From JARIHD01 sp041743655 (lineage in GTDB: Bacteria > Patescibacteriota > Saccharimonadia > Saccharimonadales > UBA4665), in assembly GCA_041743655.1 (NCBI GenBank), contig JBGTMJ010000033.1, positions 1-31,955 on the forward strand: a stretch of DNA of 31,955 bases. Direction: 5' to 3'. Shown here piece after piece: positions 23,620 through 30,321 of this stretch (positions are counted from its first letter, which is position 1; every line of letters begins with the position of its first letter). The position numbers and the translations under genes are program-made. Below the pieces are notes generated by a model, which had not been told where the DNA came from, did no database searches, and saw only the letters and a program-made list of their open reading frames with translations.

Positions 23620-23754
23620 TTTGCTTCAATAACTCGAAATAAAGTGAACATTGTGAGTATCGCCCGGTAGTTTTAAAAGTATACCCATACTAGCAATTAC
23701 TAACCATCTGTGATACCATTACCTCTGTTCGTGAACCCAGTAGGGAAGTATTAA

Positions 23755-23831
23755 GCACCCGTAGCTCAGCTGGATAGAGCGTTGGCTTGCGGAGCCAAAG
23801 GTCGCAGGTTCGAATCTTGCCGGGTGCACCA
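23755..23831 (+). tRNA. tRNA-Arg (anticodon GCG)
   Basis: Acceptor arms GCACCCG and CGGGTGC with discriminator A and encoded CCA; anticodon stem TTGGC/GCCAA with loop TTGCGGA, anticodon GCG; T-arm GCAGGTTCGAATCTTGC. The tRNA is complete. Its 3' part (from 23768) plus one flanking base is duplicated at 25403-25467. Confidence 0.95.
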
Positions 23832-23832
23832 T
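23768..23832 (+). repeat. direct repeat copy 1 (tRNA-Arg 3' part, att-like)
   Basis: The 65 bases from AGCTGGATAGAGCG to GCACCAT are identical to 25403-25467. Identity stops just outside both ends. Duplication of the 3' part of a tRNA is the hallmark of tRNA-targeted site-specific integration. Confidence 0.9.
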
Positions 23833-23841
23833 AAGTACTTC

Positions 23842-23868
23842 AGCTCCTTCAAGAGGAGCTTTTTGTTT
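23842..23868 (+). terminator. rho-independent terminator of tRNA-Arg
   Basis: AGCTCCT, loop TCAAG, AGGAGCT, then TTTTGTTT. It lies ten bases after the tRNA and makes the ATG at 23869 an unlikely start for the following gene. Confidence 0.75.
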
Positions 23869-23910
23869 ATGCTTGCTTTGTCACAGATATCACCATACTA
23901 TCGAGAGACT

Positions 23911-24657
23911 ATGCAAGTACGGCAATCGTTTACAGCATCTACTCAAGGTTTTCGTCCTGAAATGCAAGATATGGTACTGAGAGAGAAAGGGTCTGGAGAA
24001 ACGCATTATTTTGGGGTCTTTGATGGCCATGGAAACTATGGAGAGCTTCTTGCACGAAAAGCAGCCGGAGCAGTACAAGAAGTAGTCAGAAGTGCTCCTA
24101 CAGACGGCAATGCATTAGATAGGGCAAAGGCTGTTCGTGATGGACTACGCGCACTCCATAAAGCAATCTCCTATGAGAATATATCCAGGGGAAGTGGCAC
24201 CACAGCTTCAGTGGTAGTGGTTAAAAAGGATAAGTTAGCTGTGGCTTACCTAGGCGATAGCGAAGCAGTCTACTACCCTGATGATAGACCTGCCATTCGG
24301 TTAACCCGACCACACAATACTTCAAATGTACGTGAAGTTCTACGAGTTGAAGGCATGGGCTTTAGAATCCTACATGGCTACTTCGGAGGAAGGATTGCAA
24401 TATCAAGAGCAATTGGTGACCTAGAACACAAATTTATTACACCCGAAGCAGAAATAGAGACCCTCGATTTTGCCTTACCTGGAACCTTGGTAGTAGCAAG
24501 CGATGGGGTATGGGGTTCTGGCGTAGATAACCATGATGCCGTAGAAAGTATGATCCGGGAAGCCAACGATCTAGCAATATGCACAAATCGTATTGTTGAA
24601 GTATTTGCTCAACAAACGCACGACAATGCCAGCGCGGTGGTTGCCCGTATAGAATAG
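23911..24657 (+). CDS. PP2C-family (PPM) serine/threonine phosphatase
   Basis: A metal-dependent protein phosphatase of 248 residues from ATG 23911; a longer frame runs back into the terminator and tRNA and is not credible. Motifs in order: GFRPEMQD (Asp20), YFGVFDGHGNYG (Asp38, Gly39), GSGTTASVVVV, VAYLGDSEAV, RIAISRAIGD, VVASDGVWG (Asp198) and THDNASAVV (Asp238). All metal ligands are present, so it should be active. There is no membrane anchor or regulatory domain. It is the first gene inside the tRNA-Arg repeat-bounded segment. Carried PP2Cs may act on a kinase or on defence/regulatory phosphoproteins, but no kinase partner is seen here. Confidence 0.9.
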   Translation: MQVRQSFTASTQGFRPEMQDMVLREKGSGETHYFGVFDGHGNYGELLARKAAGAVQEVVRSAPTDGNALDRAKAVRDGLRALHKAISYENISRGSGTTASVVVVKKDKLAVAYLGDSEAVYYPDDRPAIRLTRPHNTSNVREVLRVEGMGFRILHGYFGGRIAISRAIGDLEHKFITPEAEIETLDFALPGTLVVASDGVWGSGVDNHDAVESMIREANDLAICTNRIVEVFAQQTHDNASAVVARIE

Positions 24658-24679
24658 TGTCTGAATGTACCTTAGCTGT

Positions 24680-24718
24680 GCAGGTAGTGAAGTTACCTTA
24701 CTTCATTCACTACGCTGC
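24680..24718 (+). other. inverted repeat between PP2C and toxin-antitoxin genes
   Basis: GCAGGTAGTGAA pairs with TTCACTACgCTGC (one bulged G) around a 14-base loop. No T-run follows. It may be a weak terminator or processing hairpin for the PP2C mRNA, or an operator for the antitoxin, whose promoter starts 14 bases on. Confidence 0.4.
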
Positions 24719-24731
24719 ATCATAGGTGGCA

Positions 24732-24760
24732 TTGACACGAAGGTAAACCTAAGATAAACT
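24732..24760 (+). promoter_or_regulatory. promoter of the toxin-antitoxin operon
   Basis: TTGACA (24732-24737), 17 bases, TAAACT (24755-24760). The GTG start of the antitoxin comes six bases later, so the mRNA would begin at or beside the start codon. Confidence 0.5.
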
Positions 24761-24766
24761 ACGAAC

Positions 24767-25036
24767 GTGAAAACCATTGGCGCGAAAGAATTACGACTTC
24801 ACTTAGATCAGGTACTTGATCGTGTGCTTGCCGGTGAAGATATTATAGTCCGCCACCGTTTTAAGGGGCCGATACGCTTGAGTGTCGTACATACGCCAGA
24901 GGGTAAACAGGCAGGCAAATTGGCTGGACTCCGGGCTTTCGACGCTGTGGCAAAAAAGTCATCGCCCTTCGACAAGCACAAACCGATAAAAAAACTCTAT
25001 GATGAATCCCTCACTCGCAAGTACGCCAAGTCATAG
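24767..25036 (+). CDS. Phd/YefM-type antitoxin
   Basis: The 89-residue GTG-start protein begins MKTIGAKELRLHLDQVLDRV followed by AGEDIIVRHRFKGPIRL. This is the Phd/YefM N-terminal DNA-binding fold, which autoregulates the operon. The basic C-terminal tail (DKHKPIKKLYDESLTRKYAKS, given here as its ends DKHKPIKK and RKYAKS) should wrap around the toxin. It overlaps the PIN toxin gene by 38 bases in another frame, as usual for type II toxin-antitoxin modules. Confidence 0.8.
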   Translation: MKTIGAKELRLHLDQVLDRVLAGEDIIVRHRFKGPIRLSVVHTPEGKQAGKLAGLRAFDAVAKKSSPFDKHKPIKKLYDESLTRKYAKS

Positions 25037-25412
25037 CGTTTTTCTTGACGCAAATATCGTACTGGAGATCCTCCTCGGCCGCGAAAAAGACGCAGCAGCC
25101 CGCAAGCTTTTAGAAACATACGCTGGCAACCTGCACATATCCGCACTAACATCGCACCTGGTTACTCATTTTGGGCAGAAAATCGTCGAATTGCCAACAC
25201 TGCGGCAATTTCTAGCAGATTACATCATCCTCTCCCTGGAAGCGGCAGATTTTGAGTGGGCATTTACAAACCTACGTAACCAGGATTTCGAAGATACCTT
25301 GCAGTTAGGCGTAGCCATACGGCATGGCTGCAGCCATTTCATAACTTTTGACAAGCCGCTCTATCAAACGTACAAAGACCTGCCCACGATACATGTCGAG
25401 CTAGCTGGATAG
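24999..25412 (+). CDS. PIN-domain toxin (VapC-like ribonuclease)
   Basis: The 137-residue protein has the PIN acid set: FLDANIVLEIL (Asp17, with Asn19 and Glu23), SALTSHLV, DFEDTLQLGVAIRHGC (Glu98/Asp99) and FITFDKPL (Asp118). PIN toxins cleave tRNA or rRNA when their antitoxin is lost. Two ATGs (24999, 25002) are possible starts. The last codons and the TAG stop (GCT GGA TAG) are supplied by the second tRNA-Arg repeat, so the end of the protein was set by the integration event. Confidence 0.85.
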   Translation: MMNPSLASTPSHSVFLDANIVLEILLGREKDAAARKLLETYAGNLHISALTSHLVTHFGQKIVELPTLRQFLADYIILSLEAADFEWAFTNLRNQDFEDTLQLGVAIRHGCSHFITFDKPLYQTYKDLPTIHVELAG

Positions 25413-25467
25413 AGCGTTGGCTTGCGGAGCCAAAGGTCGCAGGTTCGAATCTTGCCGGGTGCACCAT
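25403..25467 (+). repeat. direct repeat copy 2 (partial tRNA-Arg, att-like)
   Basis: Identical to 23768-23832 and lacking the first 13 bases of the tRNA, so it is not a functional tRNA. It closes a 1,635-base unit that begins in the intact tRNA-Arg. No terminator follows this copy. Confidence 0.9.
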
Positions 25468-25586
25468 TTCGCTTAGAATAATCTCCTACTGACGGATAGG
25501 GCTAAGATATGCGGAGTAAAAGGTTCTGGTTTAGTGTTAACAATTTGGTTCTAACCTCAGCAAGAATGCTGTACCATAAAAAATAG

Positions 25587-26042
25587 ATGTTCACCGTTAC
25601 AATCACAGCCTTGACGGCCCTTATTCCTTATTTTATTAGCCACAGCAGCCGTCTAAAGAATCGGCGGGCACCTTCTTGGCTGCCTCTTCTAGCTGCTGCA
25701 CTATTTTTTCTGGCATTCTTTACACCTGATATTCATATTTCAAAAGAGACATCTACCTTTCAGCAGCACTTTATCGGGGGTGGGGTCTACTGCGCGTGCC
25801 TCTATCTCTACTTTCAGAAATTATTTGCATGGCGCTTCAACTTCGCGATTAGTTTCATCTTGTTATTTGCATGGACTTCCGCTTTTGGAGTGGCTAATGA
25901 GTTGCTTGAATTTATGCTTACAAAACTCAAGCTGGCGAACATAGATACTGGAGATACTGACTGGGATTTAGTCGCCAATACAACCGGCGCTATAATTGGT
26001 TATATGGTACTGACTTTCAACAAAATACTGCGCAGAGAATAA
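25587..26042 (+). CDS. small polytopic membrane protein, VanZ/DUF2238-like
   Basis: The 151-residue product has four predicted helices (about 4-18, 30-47, 62-75 and 83-108, plus a C-terminal one at 130-145). The segment NELLEFML followed by DTGDTDWDLVANTTGAIIGY resembles the E-x(n)-D-x-x-x-N-x-x-G-x-x-x-G pattern of VanZ-like and YjdF/DUF2238 membrane proteins. Those families have unclear roles, sometimes linked to glycopeptide tolerance. Assignment is by pattern only. A terminator follows. Confidence 0.65.
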   Translation: MFTVTITALTALIPYFISHSSRLKNRRAPSWLPLLAAALFFLAFFTPDIHISKETSTFQQHFIGGGVYCACLYLYFQKLFAWRFNFAISFILLFAWTSAFGVANELLEFMLTKLKLANIDTGDTDWDLVANTTGAIIGYMVLTFNKILRRE

Positions 26043-26073
26043 GGGTCTAGCAGCGTTGCTGGACCATATAGGA

Positions 26074-26095
26074 ATCCTGCTTCGGTGGGGTTTTT
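26074..26095 (+). terminator. rho-independent terminator with UUCG-type loop
   Basis: ATCCTGC-TTCG-GTGGGGT forms a stem with G-T pairs, followed by five T. Just upstream, GGTCTAGCA-GCGT-TGCTGGACC forms a second hairpin (26045-26066). Confidence 0.7.
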
Positions 26096-26175
26096 AGGGT
26101 TTAGCTTTCGGAATAATTTGAAAAATATGAAAATACTTGTTTACTAATTTGTATTTATCGTTAGAATATATTCTT

Positions 26176-26613
26176 ATGAAGAGACTTGGTGTTGAAATCA
26201 GCGTATTTATTGACCGTAGTGATATTGATACCGCCCCTAACCAGGGTGTACTCAATACCTTAAAGGACATTTTCACGCAGCGGTTTAAAGGGAACGTGTG
26301 GCTATTAGAAAGTTGTGATCGTTTAACAAAGGACTGTTCAGAAACTTGGTTAAACGATCATAAATTCCTTCAAGACCAAACAGGTATCAGACCAAAGCAA
26401 ATATTGTTTGCTCGAGACTCTATAGGTATGGCTGTAATTGCCAGTGCGCTTGAACTAACACACTTTGTAGGTACTGAACCCAAAGTATTAAATTGTATGG
26501 CTCAATACGTCCGTAACCCCATTCTCTTTAAGCCAGATCCGGCCGAGCTTCTTGGAGACAAAGTGTTATCTGATAGAGTCAAGATAGCACGGGGTTGGGA
26601 AGACGTCCAATGA
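26176..26613 (+). CDS. unknown protein, possibly a degenerate HAD-like domain
   Basis: The product is 145 residues from ATG 26176 (MKRLGVEISVFIDRSDID); an in-frame ATG at 26137 lacks context. The layout recalls small HAD phosphatases: an N-terminal strand with Asp (VFIDRSDID), then ILFARDSIGMAVIASALELTHFVG and VLNCMAQYV. The place where HADs have the motif IV Asp pair (HFxDD) reads HFVGTEP, so catalysis would be lost. The match is tentative. The gene is A+T-rich by eye and isolated between a terminator and the next gene. Confidence 0.55.
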   Translation: MKRLGVEISVFIDRSDIDTAPNQGVLNTLKDIFTQRFKGNVWLLESCDRLTKDCSETWLNDHKFLQDQTGIRPKQILFARDSIGMAVIASALELTHFVGTEPKVLNCMAQYVRNPILFKPDPAELLGDKVLSDRVKIARGWEDVQ

Positions 26614-26706
26614 GATTTCCAACGTAAGCGATAGGCTTAACAATCCGAGTCGTTAAACATTGGCTATCACCTTGTCGGCCCAACTCAACAGGGTTACTAT
26701 TAGACA

Positions 26707-27504
26707 ATGGACGATAATAATGATCTAGTTGAGTATACTGCCCGGCAGCTGGAGCAGGGTATACCCGAATATTCAATCCGTACTACGCTTGCGCAGAATA
26801 GTTGGCCACAAGACCTTATAGATCAGGCTTTTAAGAGTGTGGAGCAGCGCAAAGCTTCCATCATACTGCCTATGCCGCAAGCGGACGAACCTGTAGCGCG
26901 ACAAGATTTTAGGCGCAGGGCATCACCAAGCCCACCTCCACCAAACATTGATACTTTTCCAATGCCCCAAGAAGATGAAAGGAACGGTAGCCAGGCAAGG
27001 TGGATACGGGCAATTGTCACATTGATTATATCGCTGGCTCTTGTAGTCTTGGCATTTATTGGGCTCCGGGCATTGTTGCAACAAAGCACACCATCAAACC
27101 AGCAGCAGTCATCAGATACGGACTTACAAAGAAAGAGAGATCTCGATTCAATCGCAAAGAACCTTGCTACCTACTACGATAGTCACAAAACGTACCCTAG
27201 CTTAGCAGAGCTTAACAATCCGGGATTTGTTGCAATAGAGAAGGGCTTCGACGCTAGTGGATACCGTGACCCGTCGTGGAAGGATACGGATTCCGCCTGC
27301 ACAGGCAACGATACCAAGCCAAAGCTTGTCAGCGTGCGAACCGTTGGCTGCTACGCCTATAGAACGACAGGTATATCAGGAGACGAATGTGATGCCAGGA
27401 AAGTGAAGTGCGAACGCGTGGTGCTAACCGCTAACCTCACAGCAGGTGAGCCCTATATCGTCATCCTGGAACAAAATAACCGTGAAGTATACGAAGCTAA
27501 ATAG
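26707..27504 (+). CDS. membrane-anchored pilin-like protein with CPR-type N-terminal motif
   Basis: The 265-residue protein has three parts. Residues 7-45 (LVEYTARQLEQGIPEYSIRT and SWPQDLIDQAF) form the short helix pair that I recall at the start of many CPR membrane proteins. A Pro-rich cytoplasmic linker leads to one membrane helix (100-121). The extracytoplasmic part (138-265) begins with RKRDLDSIAKNLATYYDSHK then TYPSLAEL, the pattern of pseudopilin/pilin globular domains. It contains four Cys likely to form disulfides. There is no prepilin cleavage site, so it is not a classic pilin. Confidence 0.7.
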   Translation: MDDNNDLVEYTARQLEQGIPEYSIRTTLAQNSWPQDLIDQAFKSVEQRKASIILPMPQADEPVARQDFRRRASPSPPPPNIDTFPMPQEDERNGSQARWIRAIVTLIISLALVVLAFIGLRALLQQSTPSNQQQSSDTDLQRKRDLDSIAKNLATYYDSHKTYPSLAELNNPGFVAIEKGFDASGYRDPSWKDTDSACTGNDTKPKLVSVRTVGCYAYRTTGISGDECDARKVKCERVVLTANLTAGEPYIVILEQNNREVYEAK

Positions 27505-27507
27505 TAG

Positions 27508-28077
27508 CTAGAAGTGGATCCGTCTGATAATCTGATCTACGAAATCGTGTTTATGGTTTTCTATAGGCAGGTAGCGTGACAGCACTTCTATAATGCGGTT
27601 CTCATCTTTTGGATCGTAGTAGATATTTATCGGCGCCATAAAACGCTTCAGGGGTAATAACATGACACTAGAGAAAGGACCCTCTTCCATTACTGAAAAT
27701 GACTTAAACTCTCCGTAAGAATAGAAGCTACGGCCAACTGTCAGGCCATCGCCGGTAACAGCATAGTTCATAACCCTGGGTTTACGAGCGGCTGCAATAC
27801 CGAGCATGAGTGCCACAAACACGATAATGCCAAATGATACCTTGTCCCGTGTAAGTACATAGACAATTACGGCCAGCAGTCCAGCGCATAAGGCCAACAG
27901 GGCATACCAACCTATACTTTTACTATGTTCTACAAACTCAGATGCAGTCCATTCAACTGCGTCGGATTCCCCTGTGTAGGATGGAGTAGCAGGGGAAGCG
28001 TCAGAGCTGTCGTCAGGGTCATATTGCCACTGCACGTCACTCCCACCCGGTGCAGCGTGATGGTTGTCCCCGTTCAT
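27508..28077 (-). CDS. two-helix membrane protein with PH-like C-terminal domain
   Basis: The 189-residue product starts with a polar, disordered 45-residue N-terminus and VEWTASEFVEHSKSIGWY. Two close membrane helices (about 54-75 and 78-96) follow, then a beta-rich domain (GLTVGRSFYSYGEFKSFSV, INIYYDPKDENRIIEVLSRYL) of the kind seen in DUF5673-like or bacterial PH-like proteins. That family name is tentative. It lies tail-to-tail with the pilin-like gene. The function is unknown. Confidence 0.65.
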   Translation of the reverse strand: MNGDNHHAAPGGSDVQWQYDPDDSSDASPATPSYTGESDAVEWTASEFVEHSKSIGWYALLALCAGLLAVIVYVLTRDKVSFGIIVFVALMLGIAAARKPRVMNYAVTGDGLTVGRSFYSYGEFKSFSVMEEGPFSSVMLLPLKRFMAPINIYYDPKDENRIIEVLSRYLPIENHKHDFVDQIIRRIHF

Positions 28078-28156
28078 AAGCGTTATTGTACACTAAATAC
28101 TTGGGGAGCACATAGGAAATGGAAGCCTCGCTCCTCATCGGCTATTGCCGCTGACC

Positions 28157-28201
28157 GCGAGGGTTCGAACGCACTTTCACTTAGCCAAAATAAAATGACC
28201 C
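28157..28201 (+). repeat. inverted partial copy of the tRNA-Ser(GCT) 3' end
   Basis: GCGAGGGTTCGAA (28157-28169) equals the T-arm region of the opposite-strand tRNA-Ser(GCT). After a diverged acceptor stretch, the GCCAAAATAAAATGACCC block equals the tRNA's CCA plus its terminator arm. Together with 28211-28254 it makes a long imperfect inverted repeat centred near 28206. Confidence 0.6.
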
Positions 28202-28227
28202 ACCTGCTGCGGGTCATTTTATTTTGG
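28185..28227 (-). terminator. terminator of the tRNA-Ser pair, stem includes the CCA end
   Basis: A perfect 17-bp stem (CCAAAATAAAATGACCC with GGGTCATTTTATTTTGG) and a 9-base loop. Read on the minus strand it follows tRNA-Ser(GCT) directly and ends in TTTTATTTT. The tRNA's CCA is the base of the stem. Confidence 0.75.
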
Positions 28228-28317
28228 CGGAGAGAGAGGGATTCGAACCCTCGCGGGAACTTGCGCCCCCCTAGCAATTTAGCAAACTGCCCCCTTCAGC
28301 CACTTGGGTACCTCTCC
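28225..28317 (-). tRNA. tRNA-Ser (anticodon GCT)
   Basis: Acceptor arms GGAGAGG and TCTCTCC (one G-T pair), discriminator G and encoded CCA. The anticodon stem GCAGT/ATTGC encloses TTGCTAA, anticodon GCT. A long variable arm and T-arm GAGGGTTCGAATCCCTC are present. It reads AGC/AGU. Confidence 0.94.
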
Positions 28318-28327
28318 TAATTCGGCT

Positions 28328-28357
28328 GATGATGGCTTAATTGTTTAAGCCATCATC
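28328..28357. other. hairpin between the two tRNA-Ser genes
   Basis: GATGATGGCTTAA, loop TTGT, TTAAGCCATCATC: a perfect 13-bp stem without a T-run. It sits between tRNA-Ser(TGA) and tRNA-Ser(GCT), which are read in the same direction, so it may be a processing signal of a shared precursor. Confidence 0.6.
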
Positions 28358-28418
28358 TGGCTAATCAGATCGGGATACCGTACATTGCTGTCTGCGATGC
28401 TCAGAGTATAGCAAAACT

Positions 28419-28510
28419 TGGCGGAGGGGGTGGGATTCGAACCCACGGTACCGTTGCCGGCACATCTGTTTTCAAGACAGACGCACTAGACCAGACTATG
28501 CGACCCCTCC
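28419..28510 (-). tRNA. tRNA-Ser (anticodon TGA)
   Basis: Acceptor arms GGAGGGG and CCCCTCC, discriminator G and encoded CCA. The anticodon stem TCTGT/ACAGA encloses CTTGAAA, anticodon TGA. A long variable arm and T-arm GTGGGTTCGAATCCCAC are present. Its first 15 bases are also the last five codons (with stop) of the endonuclease gene upstream. Confidence 0.95.
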
Positions 28511-29482
28511 AAATGAACGAAATCGGCTTATATGTTTCGGGTTGCTGCTGCCGACTATTTTAAAGTATTTTGTTATATCTGTAAAACGTTCGAAGTTAAC
28601 ACTCCTATTATTCCTTATCTTGGGTTCAAAACCCAAATCGAACAATGCATTTCTGATACTTTCCCTCAAAGGACGAGACATGCTCACAAACGCCATCCTT
28701 GGATAACTATACGTTTTTCCATTTATCTTATGGCGTTCTTGAAAGATGCAACCATCGGTGTCGAAAATGCCCCTCAGGCAAGCTTCTTTAAATAAGTCAT
28801 CTCTCAGGACCCAATCAGGAATATCAAGGCCTTGTCTAAGTTTATTACCTCGTATGATACCTTTTTGCACCAAAAACTCGACCATTCGCAGAGAAGAGAC
28901 AGTTATGTTTACACAATTACTATTCTTCATTTTGAAGAGCGATGGCCGCACATTAAAGAGTTGCTCTATAAGTTGGGCTACAAATTGGGCATATTCATAA
29001 TCTACTAATGAGCTTGTTGCGATGGATACTTGGTATTTGGTGACACAGCCATCTCCAATAAGGACTCCGATCAGTTCGGCCAAGGCAGCAGTATTGCGAG
29101 GTTCAAGAATTATGTTCGGTGTAAAAATGTCTTTTGGAGCATTCTTTCTTCGTTCATATGAGTTACTGCCGCCGAGACGTCGTCCTTCGAGCGTACCCAG
29201 AGGGCCATGCACAGCTACTTGAGCTATGGCACCTTTCTTTCCGGCATCGTTATTATTCCACCAATCGGGCAAAAGCCAAGCCTCCGCCAACACGCGTCCT
29301 CCCACTAAGGCAATCAATTGCCGCGCATGCCTTTCAGGTATAGTGTATTCGCCTCCCTTCCAGTAGGAAACTGTTCTGGAACTAACCCCACACAATTCTG
29401 CCATTTGCGTCACACTTATACCTTGAAGCCTTAATTCTGAAAAAAGGCTTAAACAATCGTTTCTAGGAATTTTCACCCTCAT
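28496..29482 (-). CDS. free-standing LAGLIDADG endonuclease with N-terminal HTH
   Basis: The 328-residue protein begins with an XRE-type helix-turn-helix (about 10-60: GISVTQMAELCGVSSRTVSY). A basic linker with GTLEGRRLGGSNSYERRK follows, then two LAGLIDADG repeats: ELIGVLIGDG (136-145, catalytic Asp144) and CLRGIFDTDG (235-244, Asp243). Both Asp are kept, so a monomeric homing endonuclease is likely active. It is not inside an intron or intein. The final codons GGA GGG GTC GCA TAG are the 5' end of tRNA-Ser(TGA). Cotranscription with both tRNA-Ser genes is likely unless an internal promoter exists (a TATAAG 16 bases before the tRNA is a weak candidate). Confidence 0.88.
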   Translation of the reverse strand: MRVKIPRNDCLSLFSELRLQGISVTQMAELCGVSSRTVSYWKGGEYTIPERHARQLIALVGGRVLAEAWLLPDWWNNNDAGKKGAIAQVAVHGPLGTLEGRRLGGSNSYERRKNAPKDIFTPNIILEPRNTAALAELIGVLIGDGCVTKYQVSIATSSLVDYEYAQFVAQLIEQLFNVRPSLFKMKNSNCVNITVSSLRMVEFLVQKGIIRGNKLRQGLDIPDWVLRDDLFKEACLRGIFDTDGCIFQERHKINGKTYSYPRMAFVSMSRPLRESIRNALFDLGFEPKIRNNRSVNFERFTDITKYFKIVGSSNPKHISRFRSFGGVA

Positions 29483-29491
29483 AGGGCAGGC

Positions 29492-29520
29492 ATTATATAC
29501 GCAGCTGCTTGCCTTGGCAA
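29492..29520 (-). promoter_or_regulatory. promoter of the endonuclease-tRNA unit
   Basis: TTGCCA (29515-29520), 17 bases, perfect TATAAT (29492-29497) on the minus strand, nine bases before the ATG. The leader would be two or three bases. Confidence 0.65.
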
Positions 29521-29538
29521 TCTCATGTTTCTCGCCTA

Positions 29539-30192
29539 TTAAGCCACGGCAAATACCGCGGCATCTATACGCTTTGCGCCTGCATGCCGCAGCTCCATCG
29601 CTGCACTTTCCAATGTAGACCCCGTTGTAAGAACATCATCAACCAATACAATTCGTTTTTGGTCCAGGGCATAGCTGTTAGTTACCCTAAAAACCCCTTG
29701 CATTTGTCGTTTACGGACAGTTTTTGACTGGCCGACTTGCCGCTGGTTACCAGTCCGTGCTAACAGCGGAAGGCACGGAACATTTTTGATCGAGGCAAGC
29801 TGTTTGGCTATGAGCGCCGCTTGGTCGTATCCTCTTACGCGCACACGGTTCGTAGCCGTAGGTACGAAAGTGATTACCACCTGTTCGTCATAAGTGAGTT
29901 TGCCAGCCATCACACGGGCAACCGTTCTGGAAGCGCCAGAAGCACGCTCAAACTTCATTTTATGAATGAGTTCTTTAGCAACGCCACTATACTGTGCCAC
30001 AACTTTAATTTCATCTAACGGAGTGCGGCAGGTGTCGCATACAAGGTTGGCTGCACATAACTGACCGCATTTATAGCAACAGAGTAGGGGTACAGGTAAA
30101 TCACCCCAGCACTCGTCACAGAGCAATGAGCCTTCTGATCCGCAGCAAAGACACTCATGCGGAGCTATAATGCTAATTATTTGTTCAAGCAT
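29539..30192 (-). CDS. comF: ComF-family phosphoribosyltransferase-like protein
   Basis: The 217-residue protein starts with a cysteine-rich zinc-binding part (CLCCGSEGSLLCDECWGDLP, then CYKCGQLC and CDTC). A phosphoribosyltransferase-type domain follows with FVPTATNRVRVRGYDQA, a KTVRKRQM stretch, and the PRPP loop VLVDDVLTTGSTL. ComFC is needed in natural transformation to bring single-stranded DNA into the cytoplasm, and competence via type IV pili is known in Saccharibacteria-like cells. Length is normal. Confidence 0.93.
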   Translation of the reverse strand: MLEQIISIIAPHECLCCGSEGSLLCDECWGDLPVPLLCCYKCGQLCAANLVCDTCRTPLDEIKVVAQYSGVAKELIHKMKFERASGASRTVARVMAGKLTYDEQVVITFVPTATNRVRVRGYDQAALIAKQLASIKNVPCLPLLARTGNQRQVGQSKTVRKRQMQGVFRVTNSYALDQKRIVLVDDVLTTGSTLESAAMELRHAGAKRIDAAVFAVA

Positions 30193-30234
30193 ACATTCGT
30201 TGTGTTTATTGTGTTGTAAATAAAGGGTTTATTG

Positions 30235-30264
30235 TTGCACACCTTTTAACAGCTAAGCTATACT
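30235..30264 (+). promoter_or_regulatory. promoter of hsp20
   Basis: TTGCAC (30235-30240), 18 bases, TATACT (30259-30264), giving a leader of about 50 bases with a GGAGG Shine-Dalgarno. No CIRCE is seen here, unlike groES. Confidence 0.5.
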
Positions 30265-30321
30265 GCTATTAACACAAAAACGCAAGATTATTTGGAAAAA
30301 TAACTGTGGAGGATAACAACT

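Noticed and set aside
23782..23910. Longer N-terminus for the PP2C gene
   Set aside because: The extra part is translated tRNA and terminator sequence; the family-like sequence begins at the ATG at 23911.
27925..28320. Long plus-strand frame running through the tRNA-Ser(GCT) region, and the minus-strand frame 28083-28277
   Set aside because: Both read through tRNA and terminator sequence and give typical tRNA-derived false peptides (such as RERDSNPRG).
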